DNA of 64,000 nucleotides from an uncultured Sphingomonadaceae bacterium (GCA_947497455.1 CANMGU010000001.1:1-64000), one strand, 5' to 3'. Positions 41,927 through 53,136 are shown, counted from the first letter of the stretch. A program made the numbers and translations. Notes: generated from the letters alone by a model not told the origin.

Positions 41927-42531
41927 GTTCCCGGGCTTTTACGGTTTTCAATCTCCAGCATTTCAACTGTATCGATATCCAGCAAAATATCCTGTTCCGC
42001 TCTGACAAGATGGGCAGTTTTCAGAAGCTTTCGAGCGCCCTGATCGCCCTGCAAGTGTTGCATGGCTTCAAATTGATCGACTGGAAAGATGGCAGGTGGC
42101 ATGGCATTGCCATCGCAGGTTGAAGCAACAATCTGCTTGCGATCAAAAACTTCAAAGCTTTGCAAAAGCATTTTTATATGTTGGCCGGTCATATAGGGCA
42201 TGTCGGCCAGGCACAGGCAGAGCGCGGTGACGCCGGATGCTAGGGCCTGTTCGACAGCGCATTGTACGGATGTCGCTTGTCCCCGATCGGCCCGTTCATT
42301 GACAATGATATCATAGCCGAGAACCGACCAGTCGGCTGCACAGGGATGATTGCTATCGGACGCAATCACGATGCGATGATTAAAAGGCAGCTGGGCGAGC
42401 GTCGCTGCAGCGTGCAGTCCCAGCATCTTGCTGTGTAACAAGGCAGTCAGCTTGTCATTATTTCCAAAACGCCGGGACTGGCCTGCTGCAAGCAGAGCCA
42501 GCATGATTCCATTGCCAGCGGCTTTGCTCAA
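41923..42531 (-). CDS. MocA/MobA-like molybdenum cofactor nucleotidyltransferase
   Basis: The 202-residue protein starts with LALLAAGQSRRFGNNDKL, the LxAGxSxRFG-K nucleotide-binding loop of MobA/MocA nucleotidyltransferases, and has LCLCLADMPYMTGQHI with the metal-binding Asp. MocA proteins convert molybdopterin cofactor to its cytosine dinucleotide form, the form used by xanthine-oxidase family enzymes. It overlaps the cytochrome gene by 4 bases at the end of an operon whose product needs exactly that cofactor, so MocA function is favoured over GlmU-type alternatives. Confidence 0.85.
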   Translation of the reverse strand: MSKAAGNGIMLALLAAGQSRRFGNNDKLTALLHSKMLGLHAAATLAQLPFNHRIVIASDSNHPCAADWSVLGYDIIVNERADRGQATSVQCAVEQALASGVTALCLCLADMPYMTGQHIKMLLQSFEVFDRKQIVASTCDGNAMPPAIFPVDQFEAMQHLQGDQGARKLLKTAHLVRAEQDILLDIDTVEMLEIENRKSPGT

Positions 42532-43010
42532 TTGGCGGAAGCGTCTTCAATATAGGCGATGATCGCCTCGCGTCTTCCGGCATCGGTAATGGCGCCCGCC
42601 ATCATGGTGGTGCCTGGCACTTTGGCGGCCGGGTTGGAAAGATAGCTGTCCAGTTCTTCTTTGGTCCAGGTAATACCAGATGAGGCCATGGCATCAGAAT
42701 ATTTAAATCCATCTACACTGGCAGCGGCTTGCCCGATAATGCCATGAAGATTAGGGCCGATGCGGTTCGCTCCACCTTTGTCGATGACATGACAGGCAAT
42801 GCATGTGTTGAACGCAGATTTACCCGCGGCTATCAGACCATCCGTGGCTTCGCCAGCCGGTTCCGGGGCAGCACCATCCGCACTGCTATCACTATCGGCA
42901 CCGGGTTCGCGAACAACAATCTGTTCTGTCGGCTCTGGTGCGGGGTCCGATCCACATGCCGCCAATGCGACGACCAGAACGGGAGCGGATGCGCGAAACA
43001 CTGCTTTCAT
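42528..43010 (-). CDS. Class I cytochrome c, lipoprotein-like
   Basis: The 160-residue protein has a short signal with lipobox LAACG (Cys19) and an acidic, Pro/Glu/Ser-rich linker. The cytochrome domain has haem motif CIACH (near residue 73) with IDKGGANRIGPNLHGIIGQ and the axial Met in TTMMAGAI. It probably accepts electrons from the molybdenum hydroxylase encoded immediately upstream, at the outer face of the inner membrane. Spacing to that gene is 34 bases. Confidence 0.92.
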   Translation of the reverse strand: MKAVFRASAPVLVVALAACGSDPAPEPTEQIVVREPGADSDSSADGAAPEPAGEATDGLIAAGKSAFNTCIACHVIDKGGANRIGPNLHGIIGQAAASVDGFKYSDAMASSGITWTKEELDSYLSNPAAKVPGTTMMAGAITDAGRREAIIAYIEDASAN

Positions 43011-43044
43011 GTATCTATCCTTATAAATGTAAGCACGAGTGGCT

Positions 43045-45294
43045 TTAGGCGAAGTTCGCTTTGCTTAATGGCAGTTCGCGAACGCGTTTGCCAGTGGCTG
43101 CGAATATCGCATTGGTAACGGCCGGCGCCAATGGAGGCAATCCCGGCTCACCGGCACCACCCAAACGCTTGTGATCGCCATTGATAATCCCCACTTCCAC
43201 TTCCGGCATCTCGTTGATGCGTAAAATTGGATAGTCATGGAAATTGCTCTGCTGGACAGCGCCATCCTTGACCGAGATTTCGCCATAGAGCGTGGCGGTG
43301 AGACCGTAAGCAATGCTGCTTTCCATCTGTGCCGCAAAGCCATCAGGATTGACGGCAAAACCGGGGTCGGCTGCCACGTAGATTTTCTTCACCTTCGGTT
43401 TCGCACCGGTCATGTCTACTTCCGCCACTTCCGCAACAATGGTGCCGAATGAAGGCACAAAGGCAATACCCCTGCCATGGCCTTCAGGCATGGGTGTGTC
43501 CCAGCCGGACATTTCCGCCGCCTTATCGAGAACCGCCAGATGGCGGGCCGATCCAGCGAGCAATTCGCGGCGATAGGCATAGCCATCCTTGCCGGCAGCA
43601 TGAGCCAATTCGTCAACGAAGCTTTCGATGAAATAGCCATGCTGGCTATGATCCACAGACCGCCATGGACCAAAGCGCAAATGGGTCGGCACATCAATTT
43701 TGCGAATCTTGTGATTGGCAATATTATAATAAGGTACGGTGGGCGCTTCTTGCGGATCGAACAGATGCGTATGGATATTGCTCCAGCTTACCGCCTTGCC
43801 GTCCTTGTCGAGACCGGCCTGGAACCGGCTGGTGGCCGATGGACGATAATGATCCTGCATGGTGTCTTCTTCGCGCGACCAGATCATCTTCACCGGATAG
43901 GGAACCGCCTTGGCTATGCGGGTGGCCATGATAATCACGTCATTTTCTGATCGCCGTCCGAAACCGCCGCCAAGATAGGCATTGTGATAGGTCACATCAT
44001 CCGTATCAATGCCAAGCGTGTCCGCTGCCGCTTTACGAGCCATTAGTGGAGCCTGGTGTCCAGACCAGACATCGCACTTTCCGTCCCGTACCCAAGCGGT
44101 GCAGTTCATCGGCTCCATCGTCGCATGGGCGAGGAAAGGAACCTTATATTCGGCTTCGACTTTGGTTGCGGCATTGGCAAATGCGTCGGTCACATCGCCT
44201 TGCTCGGTCTCGACATCACCGCCATCATCGCCAGCTTCATCCAGTACGGACGCGTAGCGCGCAAACAGGGCATCCTGATTGAGTTTATCGCCCTCAGTTT
44301 TGGAATATTTAGCGTCTATCGTACCGAGCGCCTGCTCGGCCTGCCAATAACCATCGGCAACCACAGCGATAAAATCACCCATGTTCAGGATTTGCAGGAC
44401 ACCGGGCATGGCCTTTGCAGAATCGACATTCATGGATTCGACCGTAGCGCCGACGACGGGCGCGGCGCGAACAGCGGCATATTTCATGCCTGGCAAATCC
44501 GCATCAATGCCAAATAGCGCGGTGCCATTGGATTTGTCAGGAATATCGTGACGTGCCATCGCTTTGCCCATCAGCTTATAATCTTTGGGTGATTTCAGCT
44601 TGGGCTTGTTGGGAAGGCCTTGGTCCGCCGCAGCGGCGGCAAAGTCTGCAAACGGGGCGGATTTACTGCTCTTATCGTGCAGGATCATACTGTTTTCTGC
44701 ACGCAATTCACCAGCGGGAACATCCCATTCCTCCGCTGCTGCCGCGATTAGCATTTCTTTCGCAGCCGCTCCGGCCACCCGCATGGCACGCTGACCGGTT
44801 CCGCGAACCGAGAAACTGCCGCCGGTTATCTGCAAGTTCATTGCCGTTGCAAGTTGCAAAAAGGTTCCGCCAACCGTTGGCTCCAATATGGCTGGGACTT
44901 CGAGATTGGGGGCAAGAAATTCGCGACCAATGTCATGGGAGACATATTTTGCGTCTGCCGGCGCCTCCAGAATCCGGACCTTGCTCCAGTCCGCATCCAG
45001 CTCGTCGGCGAGCATCTGTGCCAGCGAGGTGAAAATACCCTGGCCCATTTCGACATGGGGAATGATGGCCGTGACAATATTGTCGGCGTCAATCTTGACC
45101 CATGCATTGATCAACTGCTCGCCTTTGCCCTTGGCGACCATTGGGCTGAGCCGCTCAACCGGATTGTCTGGGCGAACCGCAACGCCAACAAGCAGGGCGC
45201 CGCCAGCGACTACACCGGCGCCAATGAAGGCGCGGCGTGTCCATTTGCCCTTCTTGGGCGCTGTTTCAGAAATCTGTTTGTCCGCCATGGTCAA
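43045..45294 (-). CDS. Xanthine-oxidase family molybdopterin-binding subunit (IorB-like)
   Basis: The 749-residue large subunit carries an N-terminal Tat-type signal ([27 protein letters not shown]), so it is exported folded. It has the two-part arrangement of IorB/aldehyde-dehydrogenase-type subunits with [24 protein letters not shown] and later [16 protein letters not shown] and [27 protein letters not shown], which contains the catalytic Glu of the xanthine oxidase family. Substrates could be aldehydes or N-heterocycles. It overlaps the 2Fe-2S subunit gene by 4 bases and needs MocA- and XdhC-type maturation factors, both present in the window. Confidence 0.93.
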   Translation of the reverse strand: MTMADKQISETAPKKGKWTRRAFIGAGVVAGGALLVGVAVRPDNPVERLSPMVAKGKGEQLINAWVKIDADNIVTAIIPHVEMGQGIFTSLAQMLADELDADWSKVRILEAPADAKYVSHDIGREFLAPNLEVPAILEPTVGGTFLQLATAMNLQITGGSFSVRGTGQRAMRVAGAAAKEMLIAAAAEEWDVPAGELRAENSMILHDKSSKSAPFADFAAAAADQGLPNKPKLKSPKDYKLMGKAMARHDIPDKSNGTALFGIDADLPGMKYAAVRAAPVVGATVESMNVDSAKAMPGVLQILNMGDFIAVVADGYWQAEQALGTIDAKYSKTEGDKLNQDALFARYASVLDEAGDDGGDVETEQGDVTDAFANAATKVEAEYKVPFLAHATMEPMNCTAWVRDGKCDVWSGHQAPLMARKAAADTLGIDTDDVTYHNAYLGGGFGRRSENDVIIMATRIAKAVPYPVKMIWSREEDTMQDHYRPSATSRFQAGLDKDGKAVSWSNIHTHLFDPQEAPTVPYYNIANHKIRKIDVPTHLRFGPWRSVDHSQHGYFIESFVDELAHAAGKDGYAYRRELLAGSARHLAVLDKAAEMSGWDTPMPEGHGRGIAFVPSFGTIVAEVAEVDMTGAKPKVKKIYVAADPGFAVNPDGFAAQMESSIAYGLTATLYGEISVKDGAVQQSNFHDYPILRINEMPEVEVGIINGDHKRLGGAGEPGLPPLAPAVTNAIFAATGKRVRELPLSKANFA

Positions 45295-45767
45295 GCCTCC
45301 TGCGTTTCAGAGGATGCACCCGCGGCGGTTTTGATCGCTTTGCGTATCCGCACGTAGGTTCCACATCGACAGATATTGCCCGCCATGGCGGCATCAATCT
45401 GTTCATCACTGGGATTGGGGTTATTCTTGAGCAAAGCGGTCGCCGACATGATCTGGCCTGACTGGCAATAGCCGCATTGTGCCACTTGCTGATCGACCCA
45501 GGCCTGCTGGATCTTACTGAATGTGCCATCTTCCTCGGCGAGACCTTCGATGGTGGTAATCGCTTTGCCGTCGGCTTCGGAAACTGGGGTCGAACAGGAG
45601 CGAACCGGCTTACCGTCGAGATGGACAGTGCAGGCACCGCAAAGGGCGACGCCACAGCCAAATTTTGTTCCCGTCATTTTCAAGTTTTCGCGCACAACCC
45701 AAAGGATCGGCGTTGCGGGATCGACATCGAGCTCCTTCACCTGACCGTTAACGTTCAATGTAACCAT
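45291..45767 (-). CDS. (2Fe-2S) subunit of molybdenum hydroxylase (IorA/CoxS-like)
   Basis: The 158-residue protein has the plant-type ferredoxin cluster [15 protein letters not shown] plus Cys in VRSCSTPV, and the second cluster [10 protein letters not shown] with CRCGTY at the C-terminal domain. These two [2Fe-2S] clusters carry electrons from the molybdenum centre to the cytochrome c. It is the first gene of the four-gene operon and has no signal peptide, so it is co-exported with the Tat-bearing large subunit. Confidence 0.95.
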   Translation of the reverse strand: MVTLNVNGQVKELDVDPATPILWVVRENLKMTGTKFGCGVALCGACTVHLDGKPVRSCSTPVSEADGKAITTIEGLAEEDGTFSKIQQAWVDQQVAQCGYCQSGQIMSATALLKNNPNPSDEQIDAAMAGNICRCGTYVRIRKAIKTAAGASSETQEA

Positions 45768-45856
45768 GGCAGCCTCACCCTAATATTGAATATCAATTTG
45801 CAACCTATACCGCAGGTAGCGGATTTAGCAAAGAGGTACGATGGGACAGGGCCTGT

Positions 45857-46618
45857 TTATGCGAAGATATCCTCCAACGCATCGGTCAGCGGGCCTTCTT
45901 TGACCGTGCGCAATTCTATATAAACGGCGGCGATTCCAGCGGCCTGCACGGCTGCGATAGCCGTTTCGGCGACTATGGTGATGAGAACCGAGGCCGTGAC
46001 GCTGAAAAGGCCGAGCGCCTCTGCCATGCCGGATAACGTACCCGATGCCAGAAGAAAGATGATTACCAGTAAGAACATCATCCCCTTCGACCCGTCTGTC
46101 AGTTCTACACTGCGTCCCAATGAATCTATAATCCCGCGGTCTTCCACGACCATGACCGGTGCTGCTATCATCCACATCAGTGACAGTATGACGCCCGGCA
46201 CGACCAGAAGCATGAAGCCTAAGATAATTCCCAGCAATGAAACAAGCGCCAGACCGATCAGGGGAAGAAACCGCCGAAGCGCCTCCGCAAAACACAGACC
46301 TATGTCTACGTCCTGACTGCGCATGTCGCGAATGGTCGCAACGATCAGCATCGCCTGTAGTAGAACCATCAAGATAAAATAGAATATGAAGATGGTTGTG
46401 CCGCCCAGAATCCAGCCAACCCAGGCATTTTCCAGTCCCGAGCTGGCAATCAATTCCTCGCTAAATACCGACATCCAGAGGCCAGGACTCAGGGCGAAAT
46501 ATTGGGTCAGGCCATATGGTAGTCCCGCGACGATCAGAGACAGGCCCAGAAAAACTACGGGGTGGCGGGCAATTACAGCAAAGGTTGCGCTCATTACGCG
46601 GCCGATATCGAATGTCAT
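45857..46618 (-). CDS. Multi-pass membrane protein, YciC/glycerophosphodiesterase-membrane-domain-like
   Basis: The 253-residue protein has about six hydrophobic helices (VVFLGLSLIVAGLPYGL, IFYFILMVLLQAMLIVATI, LVSLLGIILGFMLLVVPGVILSLMWMIAAPVMV, then FLLVIIFLLASGTLSG). The motif GVILSLMWMIAAPVMVVEDRGIIDSLGRS, with Pro-Gly and a Glu followed by a conserved Ser-Leu-Arg-Ser helix, is typical of YciC/GDPD membrane-domain families. Function unknown, possibly lipid handling. It ends 90 bases before the molybdenum hydroxylase operon and is divergent from the DUF4129 operon. Confidence 0.7.
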   Translation of the reverse strand: MTFDIGRVMSATFAVIARHPVVFLGLSLIVAGLPYGLTQYFALSPGLWMSVFSEELIASSGLENAWVGWILGGTTIFIFYFILMVLLQAMLIVATIRDMRSQDVDIGLCFAEALRRFLPLIGLALVSLLGIILGFMLLVVPGVILSLMWMIAAPVMVVEDRGIIDSLGRSVELTDGSKGMMFLLVIIFLLASGTLSGMAEALGLFSVTASVLITIVAETAIAAVQAAGIAAVYIELRTVKEGPLTDALEDIFA

Positions 46619-46691
46619 TATGTTGGCGCCCCTTATGTCGAAGGGAGTATATTCCTGTTCCGGCCGCCGCTGTCAATTGAGCCGCGAGCTC

Positions 46692-47453
46692 ATGGCAGAT
46701 AGCAAGCGCCATCGAAAGCTGTTGGCCCGGACGATCTTCACGCTTGCCCCTGCCAGCGGTTTCTGCAACATCGGACCTGTGGCAGAAGACGCAGTAGAAC
46801 AGGGTAATGATGGAAACGCTTCTTTTGACGCCGCGTGGAAAGACGTGCGTGCGGATGAGGATATCCAATTCACCAACATCGCGCCTAAGCCTCCCGAAGA
46901 GCCACCGCAATGGTGGACAGATTTTCTCGAATGGTTAAGCGATGCGCTGGCGCCGGCAGCCGAAGGAATAGCTGCGGCCTGGCCCGCGCTCAGAATTGTT
47001 CTGCTGGTGCTACTGGCGATTGGGATATTGGCTTTACTATGGGTGATTCTGTCGCCCTATCTCGAGGACTGGCGGAGACGCAAGCCGAAGCTGGAAGAAG
47101 AATGGCGACCGGATCAGAACGTGGCAAGACGCCTGCTTGAGGAGGCCGATGCGCTGGCAGGCAAGGGTCAGTTTGATGAAGCCGCCCATCTTCTACTGTT
47201 TCGCAGCATCGAAGATATTGAAAAGCGCCGTCCTGATCTGCTGCGCCCGTCCAACACATCTCGTGAGATTGAGCGGTTCGACAGCTTGCCCGAGAAAGCC
47301 CGGTCAATGTTTTCTGTGATCGCTGGTCATGTCGAACGCGGAATTTTCGCGGCAACACCAATTGGCGAGGAAGGCTGGACCGCATCGCGCAATGCCTATG
47401 GTGAATTCGCCCTGACAGAGAGCTGGCGCAAGCCAAAGTCCGGACTGAAATGA
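46692..47453 (+). CDS. DUF4129 domain membrane protein
   Basis: I place the start at ATG 46692 because the longer frame (from 46386) overlaps the divergent membrane gene by over 200 bases. ATG 46635 is an alternative. The 253-residue protein has a Trp-rich segment (PPQWWTDFLEWLSDAL), one transmembrane helix (IVLLVLLAIGILALLWVIL), and a soluble C-terminal DUF4129 domain with ARRLLEEADALAGKGQFDEAAHLLLFRSIEDIEKRRPDLLRPSNTSREI. It heads the MoxR operon and is found with DUF4350 and DUF58 genes in many bacteria, probably as a transmembrane partner of the MoxR complex. Confidence 0.8.
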   Translation: MADSKRHRKLLARTIFTLAPASGFCNIGPVAEDAVEQGNDGNASFDAAWKDVRADEDIQFTNIAPKPPEEPPQWWTDFLEWLSDALAPAAEGIAAAWPALRIVLLVLLAIGILALLWVILSPYLEDWRRRKPKLEEEWRPDQNVARRLLEEADALAGKGQFDEAAHLLLFRSIEDIEKRRPDLLRPSNTSREIERFDSLPEKARSMFSVIAGHVERGIFAATPIGEEGWTASRNAYGEFALTESWRKPKSGLK

Positions 47454-47463
47454 GTATGTTCCG

Positions 47464-48774
47464 ATGAGTGTTCAGGCCAATCCGTTTAAACGCACGACGA
47501 TTATCATCATGTTCGCAATCGGCTTTGCAGCCTTTGTTGCGCTCCTTTATGGATTGGGTACTGGCGATCGGCTGGCATCGGGCAAAAATGGCCAGGCGCA
47601 TGGTGCTTCAAACAGTCTTGTTGGGTATAAGGCTCTCGCCGATATCTTGCGCAAGACCGGTACGGAGGTGCAATATTCCCGGTCGGCTGCCGGAATGGAC
47701 AATCCAGGTCTGCTGATCCTGACCCCCAATCCCTTTGCGGATGCAGAAGATCTGGACCAGGTCATGCAAGACCGTGCCTATGTGGGGCCGACGATGATCA
47801 TCTTGCCCAAATGGCAAGTGATGGCGGTTCCCGATCCGCGTCTGAAAAAAGGATGGGTCCAGCGCATTGGAATTTTGGGCGGCGATTCCGGTCAGTCGAT
47901 GCTGAAGGAAATTGTCGATGTTGAAGTCAATGTCGCTCCAATGGATCCCGAAAAGGCTGCAACGCCATCGGAAAAGCAGCCTTTGACTGTTTCTGCCGTG
48001 GGCGGGCCCGTAAAAATCCCAGAAACCCCGGTTGCCATGACCGGTGACTATGTCCGTACCATATTGCCCGGACCGGAGGGGCAGGGTGCTCTGATTGCTT
48101 ATCTCGATGATGGCGGGGTATATGCACAACTGGACAGCCTGGATGAGTCGCAAATTACCGATGAAGAGGATATTGATTCATCCTATTTTCCGGTGGTGTT
48201 GGTTGCCGATGCCGATCTCATGAACAATACTGGCATGGCGGACAAGCAGACCGCCGAGCATGCGCTCGCCTTGATCGCCGCAACTGGCATATCGGCAGGT
48301 GGTACGGTGACTTTCGATCTCACCTTCAACGGCCTTGGAACAACGGAAAACCTGTTAACGCTGGCTTTCCAGCCGCCGTTTTTATCGGCAACAATCTGTT
48401 TGATCATCGCGGCGCTTGCGGCAGCCTGGATGGCGTTTAACCGTTTCGGCCCGGCAGCGCGCGAACAGCGCAGCATTGGTTTTGGCAAGACCGCATTGGT
48501 CAACAATAGTGCTGGTTTCATCCACCGCATGCAGCGCGGCTATCTGGTTGCTGATCCTTATGGCGAGATGATCCGGAGCGCTGCAATCCAGGCTATTGGT
48601 CTTTCGCCAACTGCTGATCGCGAAGAGTTAAATCGCAAGCTGGATATGCTTGGCGAAGTAAACGGTAGCCGCTTTACGGCTTTGCTAAACAATCTCAATC
48701 ACGCTGAGAATTCGCATGAAACGGCGGAACATGCTGCGGCGCTCTATAATTGGAAAAAGGAAATCATTGGATGA
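47464..48774 (+). CDS. DUF4350 domain membrane protein
   Basis: The 436-residue protein has an N-terminal membrane helix (residues 11-30), a soluble domain beginning [27 protein letters not shown] (the DUF4350 opening motif, related to ThuA/GATase-like domains), and a second helix [32 protein letters not shown] near residue 300. The C-terminal 100 residues are helical and cytoplasmic. It is inside the MoxR operon, and its stop overlaps the MoxR start in ATGA. Function in the complex is unknown; possibly ligand sensing in the periplasm. Confidence 0.85.
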   Translation: MSVQANPFKRTTIIIMFAIGFAAFVALLYGLGTGDRLASGKNGQAHGASNSLVGYKALADILRKTGTEVQYSRSAAGMDNPGLLILTPNPFADAEDLDQVMQDRAYVGPTMIILPKWQVMAVPDPRLKKGWVQRIGILGGDSGQSMLKEIVDVEVNVAPMDPEKAATPSEKQPLTVSAVGGPVKIPETPVAMTGDYVRTILPGPEGQGALIAYLDDGGVYAQLDSLDESQITDEEDIDSSYFPVVLVADADLMNNTGMADKQTAEHALALIAATGISAGGTVTFDLTFNGLGTTENLLTLAFQPPFLSATICLIIAALAAAWMAFNRFGPAAREQRSIGFGKTALVNNSAGFIHRMQRGYLVADPYGEMIRSAAIQAIGLSPTADREELNRKLDMLGEVNGSRFTALLNNLNHAENSHETAEHAAALYNWKKEIIG

Positions 48775-49727
48775 AAATCGGGGAATTGAAAACGCTGGCG
48801 GACAATATCCGCACTGAAGTGGCCAAAGCGATTATCGGACAGGAAGAGATTGTCGATCATCTGCTGATCGCTCTATTCTCCTCCGGCCATGTGCTGCTCG
48901 AAGGGCCTCCGGGAACCGCCAAAACCTTTCTCGCGCAGTGTTTTTCCGCAACGCTCAGCCTTGATTTTGGCCGGATCCAATTCACTCCCGATCTCATGCC
49001 CGGTGATATTGTCGGTTCCAACCTGTTCAATTTCCAGACCAGCACGTTCACGCTGACTCGCGGCCCGATTTTTTGCGATCTGTTGCTGGCCGATGAAATT
49101 AACCGTACCCCTCCGAAAACTCAGGCCGCGATGCTCGAAGCGATGCAGGAGCGCGCAGTGACCATCGATGGTGAGACCCATGGCCTGTCTTCCCGTTTCA
49201 TGGTCGTTGCAACCCAGAACCCGATTGAACAGCAAGGCGTATATCCGCTGCCAGAAGCACAGCTGGACCGGTTTTTGTTCAAGCTGCTGATTGCTTATCC
49301 CGATGCGGATGAAGAGAAAAAAATTGTCGCGCAATATGGTGAGCGTACCGGAGCGCCTGGGCCAGAAGATTTTGGGATCTCAACTCAGGCTGATGAAAAA
49401 ACCTTGATTGCGGCCGCTGAAGCAGTGAAATCCGTAAAGCTGGTGGAAGACGTAACTGACTATATTGTCCGTCTGGTGCGGGCGACCCGTGAAACCGCTG
49501 ATCTTGAAAATGGTGCCAGCCCGAGAGCTGCGATAATGCTCGCAACCGCGGCACGCGCGCGCGCCGCCATATCGGGGAGAGACTATGTCGTGCCGGACGA
49601 TGTAAAAACGCTTGCGCCCTCTGTCTTGCGCCACCGGACCTTGTTGTCGCCCGCAGCGGAGATCGAAGGACGCCAGGTCGATACAATCATTGAAGCCCTG
49701 GTTGAACGGACGGAAGCACCACGTTGA
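48771..49727 (+). CDS. MoxR-family AAA+ ATPase
   Basis: Start at ATG 48771 ([17 protein letters not shown]), overlapping the previous stop, gives 318 residues; the frame from 48750 is less likely. Walker A GPPGTAKT, Walker [25 protein letters not shown], sensor [22 protein letters not shown] and the C-terminal lid [14 protein letters not shown] are all intact. MoxR ATPases act as chaperones for VWA/DUF58 partners, here encoded next with a TTGA overlap. Confidence 0.95.
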   Translation: MKIGELKTLADNIRTEVAKAIIGQEEIVDHLLIALFSSGHVLLEGPPGTAKTFLAQCFSATLSLDFGRIQFTPDLMPGDIVGSNLFNFQTSTFTLTRGPIFCDLLLADEINRTPPKTQAAMLEAMQERAVTIDGETHGLSSRFMVVATQNPIEQQGVYPLPEAQLDRFLFKLLIAYPDADEEKKIVAQYGERTGAPGPEDFGISTQADEKTLIAAAEAVKSVKLVEDVTDYIVRLVRATRETADLENGASPRAAIMLATAARARAAISGRDYVVPDDVKTLAPSVLRHRTLLSPAAEIEGRQVDTIIEALVERTEAPR

Positions 49728-51043
49728 TCTATCCCACTGCCAAGGCCGTTTTTCTGATCGCGATAGGCGCGCCTATTGCAGCGGTGCTGGCGGCGCTTAT
49801 GCCCAATTTGTGGGCGATCGGAATCGCCTGGGCAGTGATGCTGCTGTTGCTTTTGGTCATTGACGGTTTAATCGCGGCCAAGGTGAACGAGGTCCAGTTG
49901 GCGGTGCCCAAGTCATCAGAAATCGGGGCGCCGCTGGAGCTTGCCGTGCAGGCTAAATTTGCGGGGCTGATGGCCCCACGCCAGGTGAGCGGCAATCTCG
50001 GCGTGGACGACCGCATCTCTGCAAACGGCCGGATGGAGTTCACCCTGTATCGCCACGGAGCGACAGCGAAGGACTATAGCGGCGCGGCCACGACAACGCC
50101 GGCTCGGCGTGGCACCGGAGAGCTTGGCAATCTCTGGCTACGCTGGAAAGGGCCGTTGGGTCTGGCATGGCGTCAGACATCGAAACAGAGCGATCAGACC
50201 ATTGCGGTCATGCCCAATATATCCGCTGTCCGTAGCCCAACCGTCCAGATGTTCTTGCGGGATTCCGTCTTTGGCTTGCTGGCCCGCAAATTTCGCGGAG
50301 AAGGCAGCGAGTTTGAGGCGCTGGCCGAATATCAACCGGGCATGGATCGCCGCAGTATCGACTGGAAAGGGTCGGCACGGCACAGCAAATTGCTGGCCAA
50401 AGAATATGATACTGAACGTAATAACCAGATCATATTTGCGCTGGATTGCGGGTCGGCAATGTGTGAACCTATCGACGGCTTGCCGCGCATTGACCGAGCC
50501 GTGTCAGCGGCTCTACTGACTGCCTATATCACATTGAAATCCGGTGACAAAACAAGCCTGTTCAGTTTCGCCGCAAAGCCAGAACTTTCCACACCCTTTT
50601 TGTCTGGAAGCCGCAACTTCTATCGCCTGCAGCAGGATGCAGCGACGATCGATTACCGGCACCAGGAAAGCAATTATACGTTGGCCCTGTCGGCCTTGTC
50701 TAATCGTCTGCAACGGCGTTCACTGATCATTATCTTTACCGATTTTACTGACCCGACCAGTGCAGATCTGATGCTCGAGGCCGCAGGACGATTGATCGAC
50801 AAGCATCTGGTGCTGTTTGTGGTGCTGGAAGATGAGGAGTTATCCGAGTTTATCAACAAGGAACCGGAAAGTGCCGAGGATGTGGCGCGCAGCGTTACCG
50901 CACAGAGTCTGCTTGATCAGAAAAGATTGGTGGTTACTCGCCTACAGCATATGGGCATCGATGTGATCGAAGGCGCGCATCAGAATATCGGAACTCAGCT
51001 GATCAATAGTTATCTCAAGATCAAACGGCGGGGGCAGATCTGA
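49724..51043 (+). CDS. DUF58 (VWA-like) protein, MoxR partner
   Basis: The 439-residue protein starts with TTG at 49724, overlapping the MoxR stop. Two N-terminal membrane helices ([37 protein letters not shown]) are followed by a beta-rich part and then the DUF58 motif [46 protein letters not shown]-like fold follows with metal-binding ALDCGSAM and IIIFTDFTD. It probably acts as substrate adaptor for the MoxR ATPase at the membrane. Confidence 0.93.
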   Translation: MIYPTAKAVFLIAIGAPIAAVLAALMPNLWAIGIAWAVMLLLLLVIDGLIAAKVNEVQLAVPKSSEIGAPLELAVQAKFAGLMAPRQVSGNLGVDDRISANGRMEFTLYRHGATAKDYSGAATTTPARRGTGELGNLWLRWKGPLGLAWRQTSKQSDQTIAVMPNISAVRSPTVQMFLRDSVFGLLARKFRGEGSEFEALAEYQPGMDRRSIDWKGSARHSKLLAKEYDTERNNQIIFALDCGSAMCEPIDGLPRIDRAVSAALLTAYITLKSGDKTSLFSFAAKPELSTPFLSGSRNFYRLQQDAATIDYRHQESNYTLALSALSNRLQRRSLIIIFTDFTDPTSADLMLEAAGRLIDKHLVLFVVLEDEELSEFINKEPESAEDVARSVTAQSLLDQKRLVVTRLQHMGIDVIEGAHQNIGTQLINSYLKIKRRGQI

Positions 51044-52101
51044 TGGCGAGTGTTGCGACCGATCTTGCCGCGCAGCAGGCGATTGAAACTGCCGCATTGA
51101 AAAGCGATCGTTTTCGTCTGGAGCGGGAGGCCGACTGGATCCGGCTCGACGAAATTGTTACCAAAATGGAAAAAGGGAAAACGCGGCGCCTGAGTGATGA
51201 CGATGTGCTTGCGCTTCCGACCTTGTATCGAACCCTGCTGTCCAGCCTATCCATTGCTCGCGAAAGCTCACTTGATGCAGGAATGATCGACTATCTCGAA
51301 GGTCTCGCCTTGCGGTCCTATTTCATGGTCTACGGAACCCAAACAAGCTTTGGGCGCTGGTTTAAGGGCTTTTTCGGAGGTGGATGGAGCCAGGCGGTTC
51401 GGGATATAAAACTGGATATCTGGATCGCACTTTTTGTAATGATCGCAGGTACGCTGATTGGTTATGCCCTGGTTGCTGGCGACAGCGACTGGTATTATGC
51501 GCTGGTACCGGGTAATTTTGCCGATGTTCGCGTACCCGGTGCAAGCGAAGCGGCGCTCCGGGGCACGCTTTTTGGCACCGAAAACCAGGACGGATTGGGC
51601 GTATTCGCTGCCTATCTGTTCAGCAACAATGCGCAGGTTGCGATACTTGCGTTCGCTCTCGGATTTGCCTTCGCGATACCGAGTATATTGCTGCTCATTC
51701 ATAACATGGCGCTGCTGGGCGCGATGCTGTGGGTTTTTGCCCAACGCGGGCTTACGGTCGAGTTTGTCGGCTGGTTGTCGATTCACGGCACCACAGAATT
51801 ATTCGCGATCCTTTTGGCCGGTGCTGCCGGTATTCATGTTGGCCGTTCGATTGCCTTCCCCGGAACCAAATCCCATCTGACTGCGGCCAGTGACGCGGGC
51901 AAGCGCGCTGCTCTGGTGATGGCCGGTGTCGTAATCATGCTTATCTGTGCAGGATTGCTCGAAGGATTTGCGCGGCAACTGATCAACGATACCGGCTTGC
52001 GCTATCTGGTCGGCGGCGCGATGCTGACCTTCTGGCTGACTTATTTCTTCCTATTTGGCCGCAGAAAAGCAGATGCGATGAACAGCGGGATGACGTCATG
52101 A
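51043..52101 (+). CDS. Stage II sporulation protein M-like membrane protein
   Basis: The 352-residue protein has an N-terminal helical cytoplasmic part of about 110 residues and then five to six membrane helices with the SpoIIM signature LFSNNAQVAILAFALGFAFAIPSILLLIHNMALLGAMLWVFAQRG and LSIHGTTELFAILLAGAAG. The name comes from sporulating bacteria, but here it is part of the MoxR operon, a common arrangement in non-sporulating proteobacteria. The overlaps with both neighbours (TGATG and ATGA) show tight translational coupling. Confidence 0.92.
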   Translation: MASVATDLAAQQAIETAALKSDRFRLEREADWIRLDEIVTKMEKGKTRRLSDDDVLALPTLYRTLLSSLSIARESSLDAGMIDYLEGLALRSYFMVYGTQTSFGRWFKGFFGGGWSQAVRDIKLDIWIALFVMIAGTLIGYALVAGDSDWYYALVPGNFADVRVPGASEAALRGTLFGTENQDGLGVFAAYLFSNNAQVAILAFALGFAFAIPSILLLIHNMALLGAMLWVFAQRGLTVEFVGWLSIHGTTELFAILLAGAAGIHVGRSIAFPGTKSHLTAASDAGKRAALVMAGVVIMLICAGLLEGFARQLINDTGLRYLVGGAMLTFWLTYFFLFGRRKADAMNSGMTS

Positions 52102-53048
52102 GCAACGCAGCGACCGAGCCCTGGATCCGGCGATCGGCCAATCCCAAGCTTGACCGGGTGATGGTTTCACCGGAAGGTGTTCCGCTCAATGTTACGGTTG
52201 CGACCGCGGGAGCACGCGCCGGAGCGCTGACACTGGACATCATCATCATTATGGGCCTCATTCTTGGCGTATCGTTGATCGGCTTGCTGATCCTTTGGGC
52301 CTTTGAATCGGCTTTCGGCGGCGGCGCGTCGCTGGAGCAAAGTGGGCCCCTGAATGTCGTTGCGGTGCTTTGGATCATTGCTGTCTTCCTGTTCCGCAAC
52401 GCCTATTTTCTTTACTTTGAATTGGGCGAGCGTGCGGCCACCTGGGGCAAACGGGCGGTTGGTATCCGGGTTGCCGCCCGCGATGGCGGGCGACTGACCG
52501 CAGAAGCAGTGATTGCGCGCAACATCATTCGCGATATTGAACTGTTCCTGCCTCTTGTCTTTCTGTCGTCTGGTGAGGCCAGTGGAAATATGACCGAGTT
52601 CACTGCCTGGGCAGGCTTTCTTTGGGTGTTGATGTTCCTGCTCTTTCCATTGTTCAACAAGGATCGGCTGCGCTGCGGAGATCTGATCGCCGGGACATGG
52701 GTGATCCAGAATGTGAAGCGCAATCTGGACGGGGTGGTGGCGCCTTCGTCGGAGGTCAGTATCGACCCTGCAAATGGAAAAGAGACCAGTCGCTACGAAT
52801 TTTCCGATGCCGACCTCGCCGTCTATGGGGAATATGAGTTACAAACATTGGAGAGCGTGCTGCGAACGGGAACCGATGAAGCCTTGCTGACCGTGACCAG
52901 TTCGATATGCAATAAAATCGGATGGGAGCCCGGCGTCGGGGATGAGCGGAATTTTCTGGAGGCCTATTACACGGCGCTGCGAGCCAAGCTAGAACGCGGC
53001 ATGCGTTTCGGAAAACGCCGCAAGGACAAGTTCTCCGCCGATATTTAA
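52098..53048 (+). CDS. RDD family membrane protein
   Basis: The 316-residue protein has three to four membrane helices and the RDD pattern: GARAGALTLDIIIIMGLILGVS with the Arg and Asp, YFELGERAATWGKRAVGIRV (the GQTxGK-like loop) and LRCGDLIAGTWVIQ. The C-terminal 110 residues are cytoplasmic and charged, an extension not typical of minimal RDD proteins. It is the last gene of the MoxR operon; a hairpin lies about 60 bases after the stop. Confidence 0.9.
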   Translation: MSNAATEPWIRRSANPKLDRVMVSPEGVPLNVTVATAGARAGALTLDIIIIMGLILGVSLIGLLILWAFESAFGGGASLEQSGPLNVVAVLWIIAVFLFRNAYFLYFELGERAATWGKRAVGIRVAARDGGRLTAEAVIARNIIRDIELFLPLVFLSSGEASGNMTEFTAWAGFLWVLMFLLFPLFNKDRLRCGDLIAGTWVIQNVKRNLDGVVAPSSEVSIDPANGKETSRYEFSDADLAVYGEYELQTLESVLRTGTDEALLTVTSSICNKIGWEPGVGDERNFLEAYYTALRAKLERGMRFGKRRKDKFSADI

Positions 53049-53109
53049 TGAGTCGGTTAAATCTATGCGCAGGCTTTGTGGGCTGAATAGCGGGCGCAAG
53101 CCGCGCTTG

Positions 53110-53136
53110 CCGTAGCGTCATCTGCTACGGTCTTTC
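53110..53136 (+). terminator. Probable terminator of the MoxR operon
   Basis: Arms CCGTAGC (53110-53116) and GCTACGG (53124-53130) with loop GTCATCT are followed by TCTTTC, a weak T stretch. Confidence 0.45.

Noticed and set aside
46386..46691. Long upstream extension of the DUF4129 gene
   Set aside because: It would overlap the divergent membrane protein gene by over 200 bases; ATG 46692 fits better.
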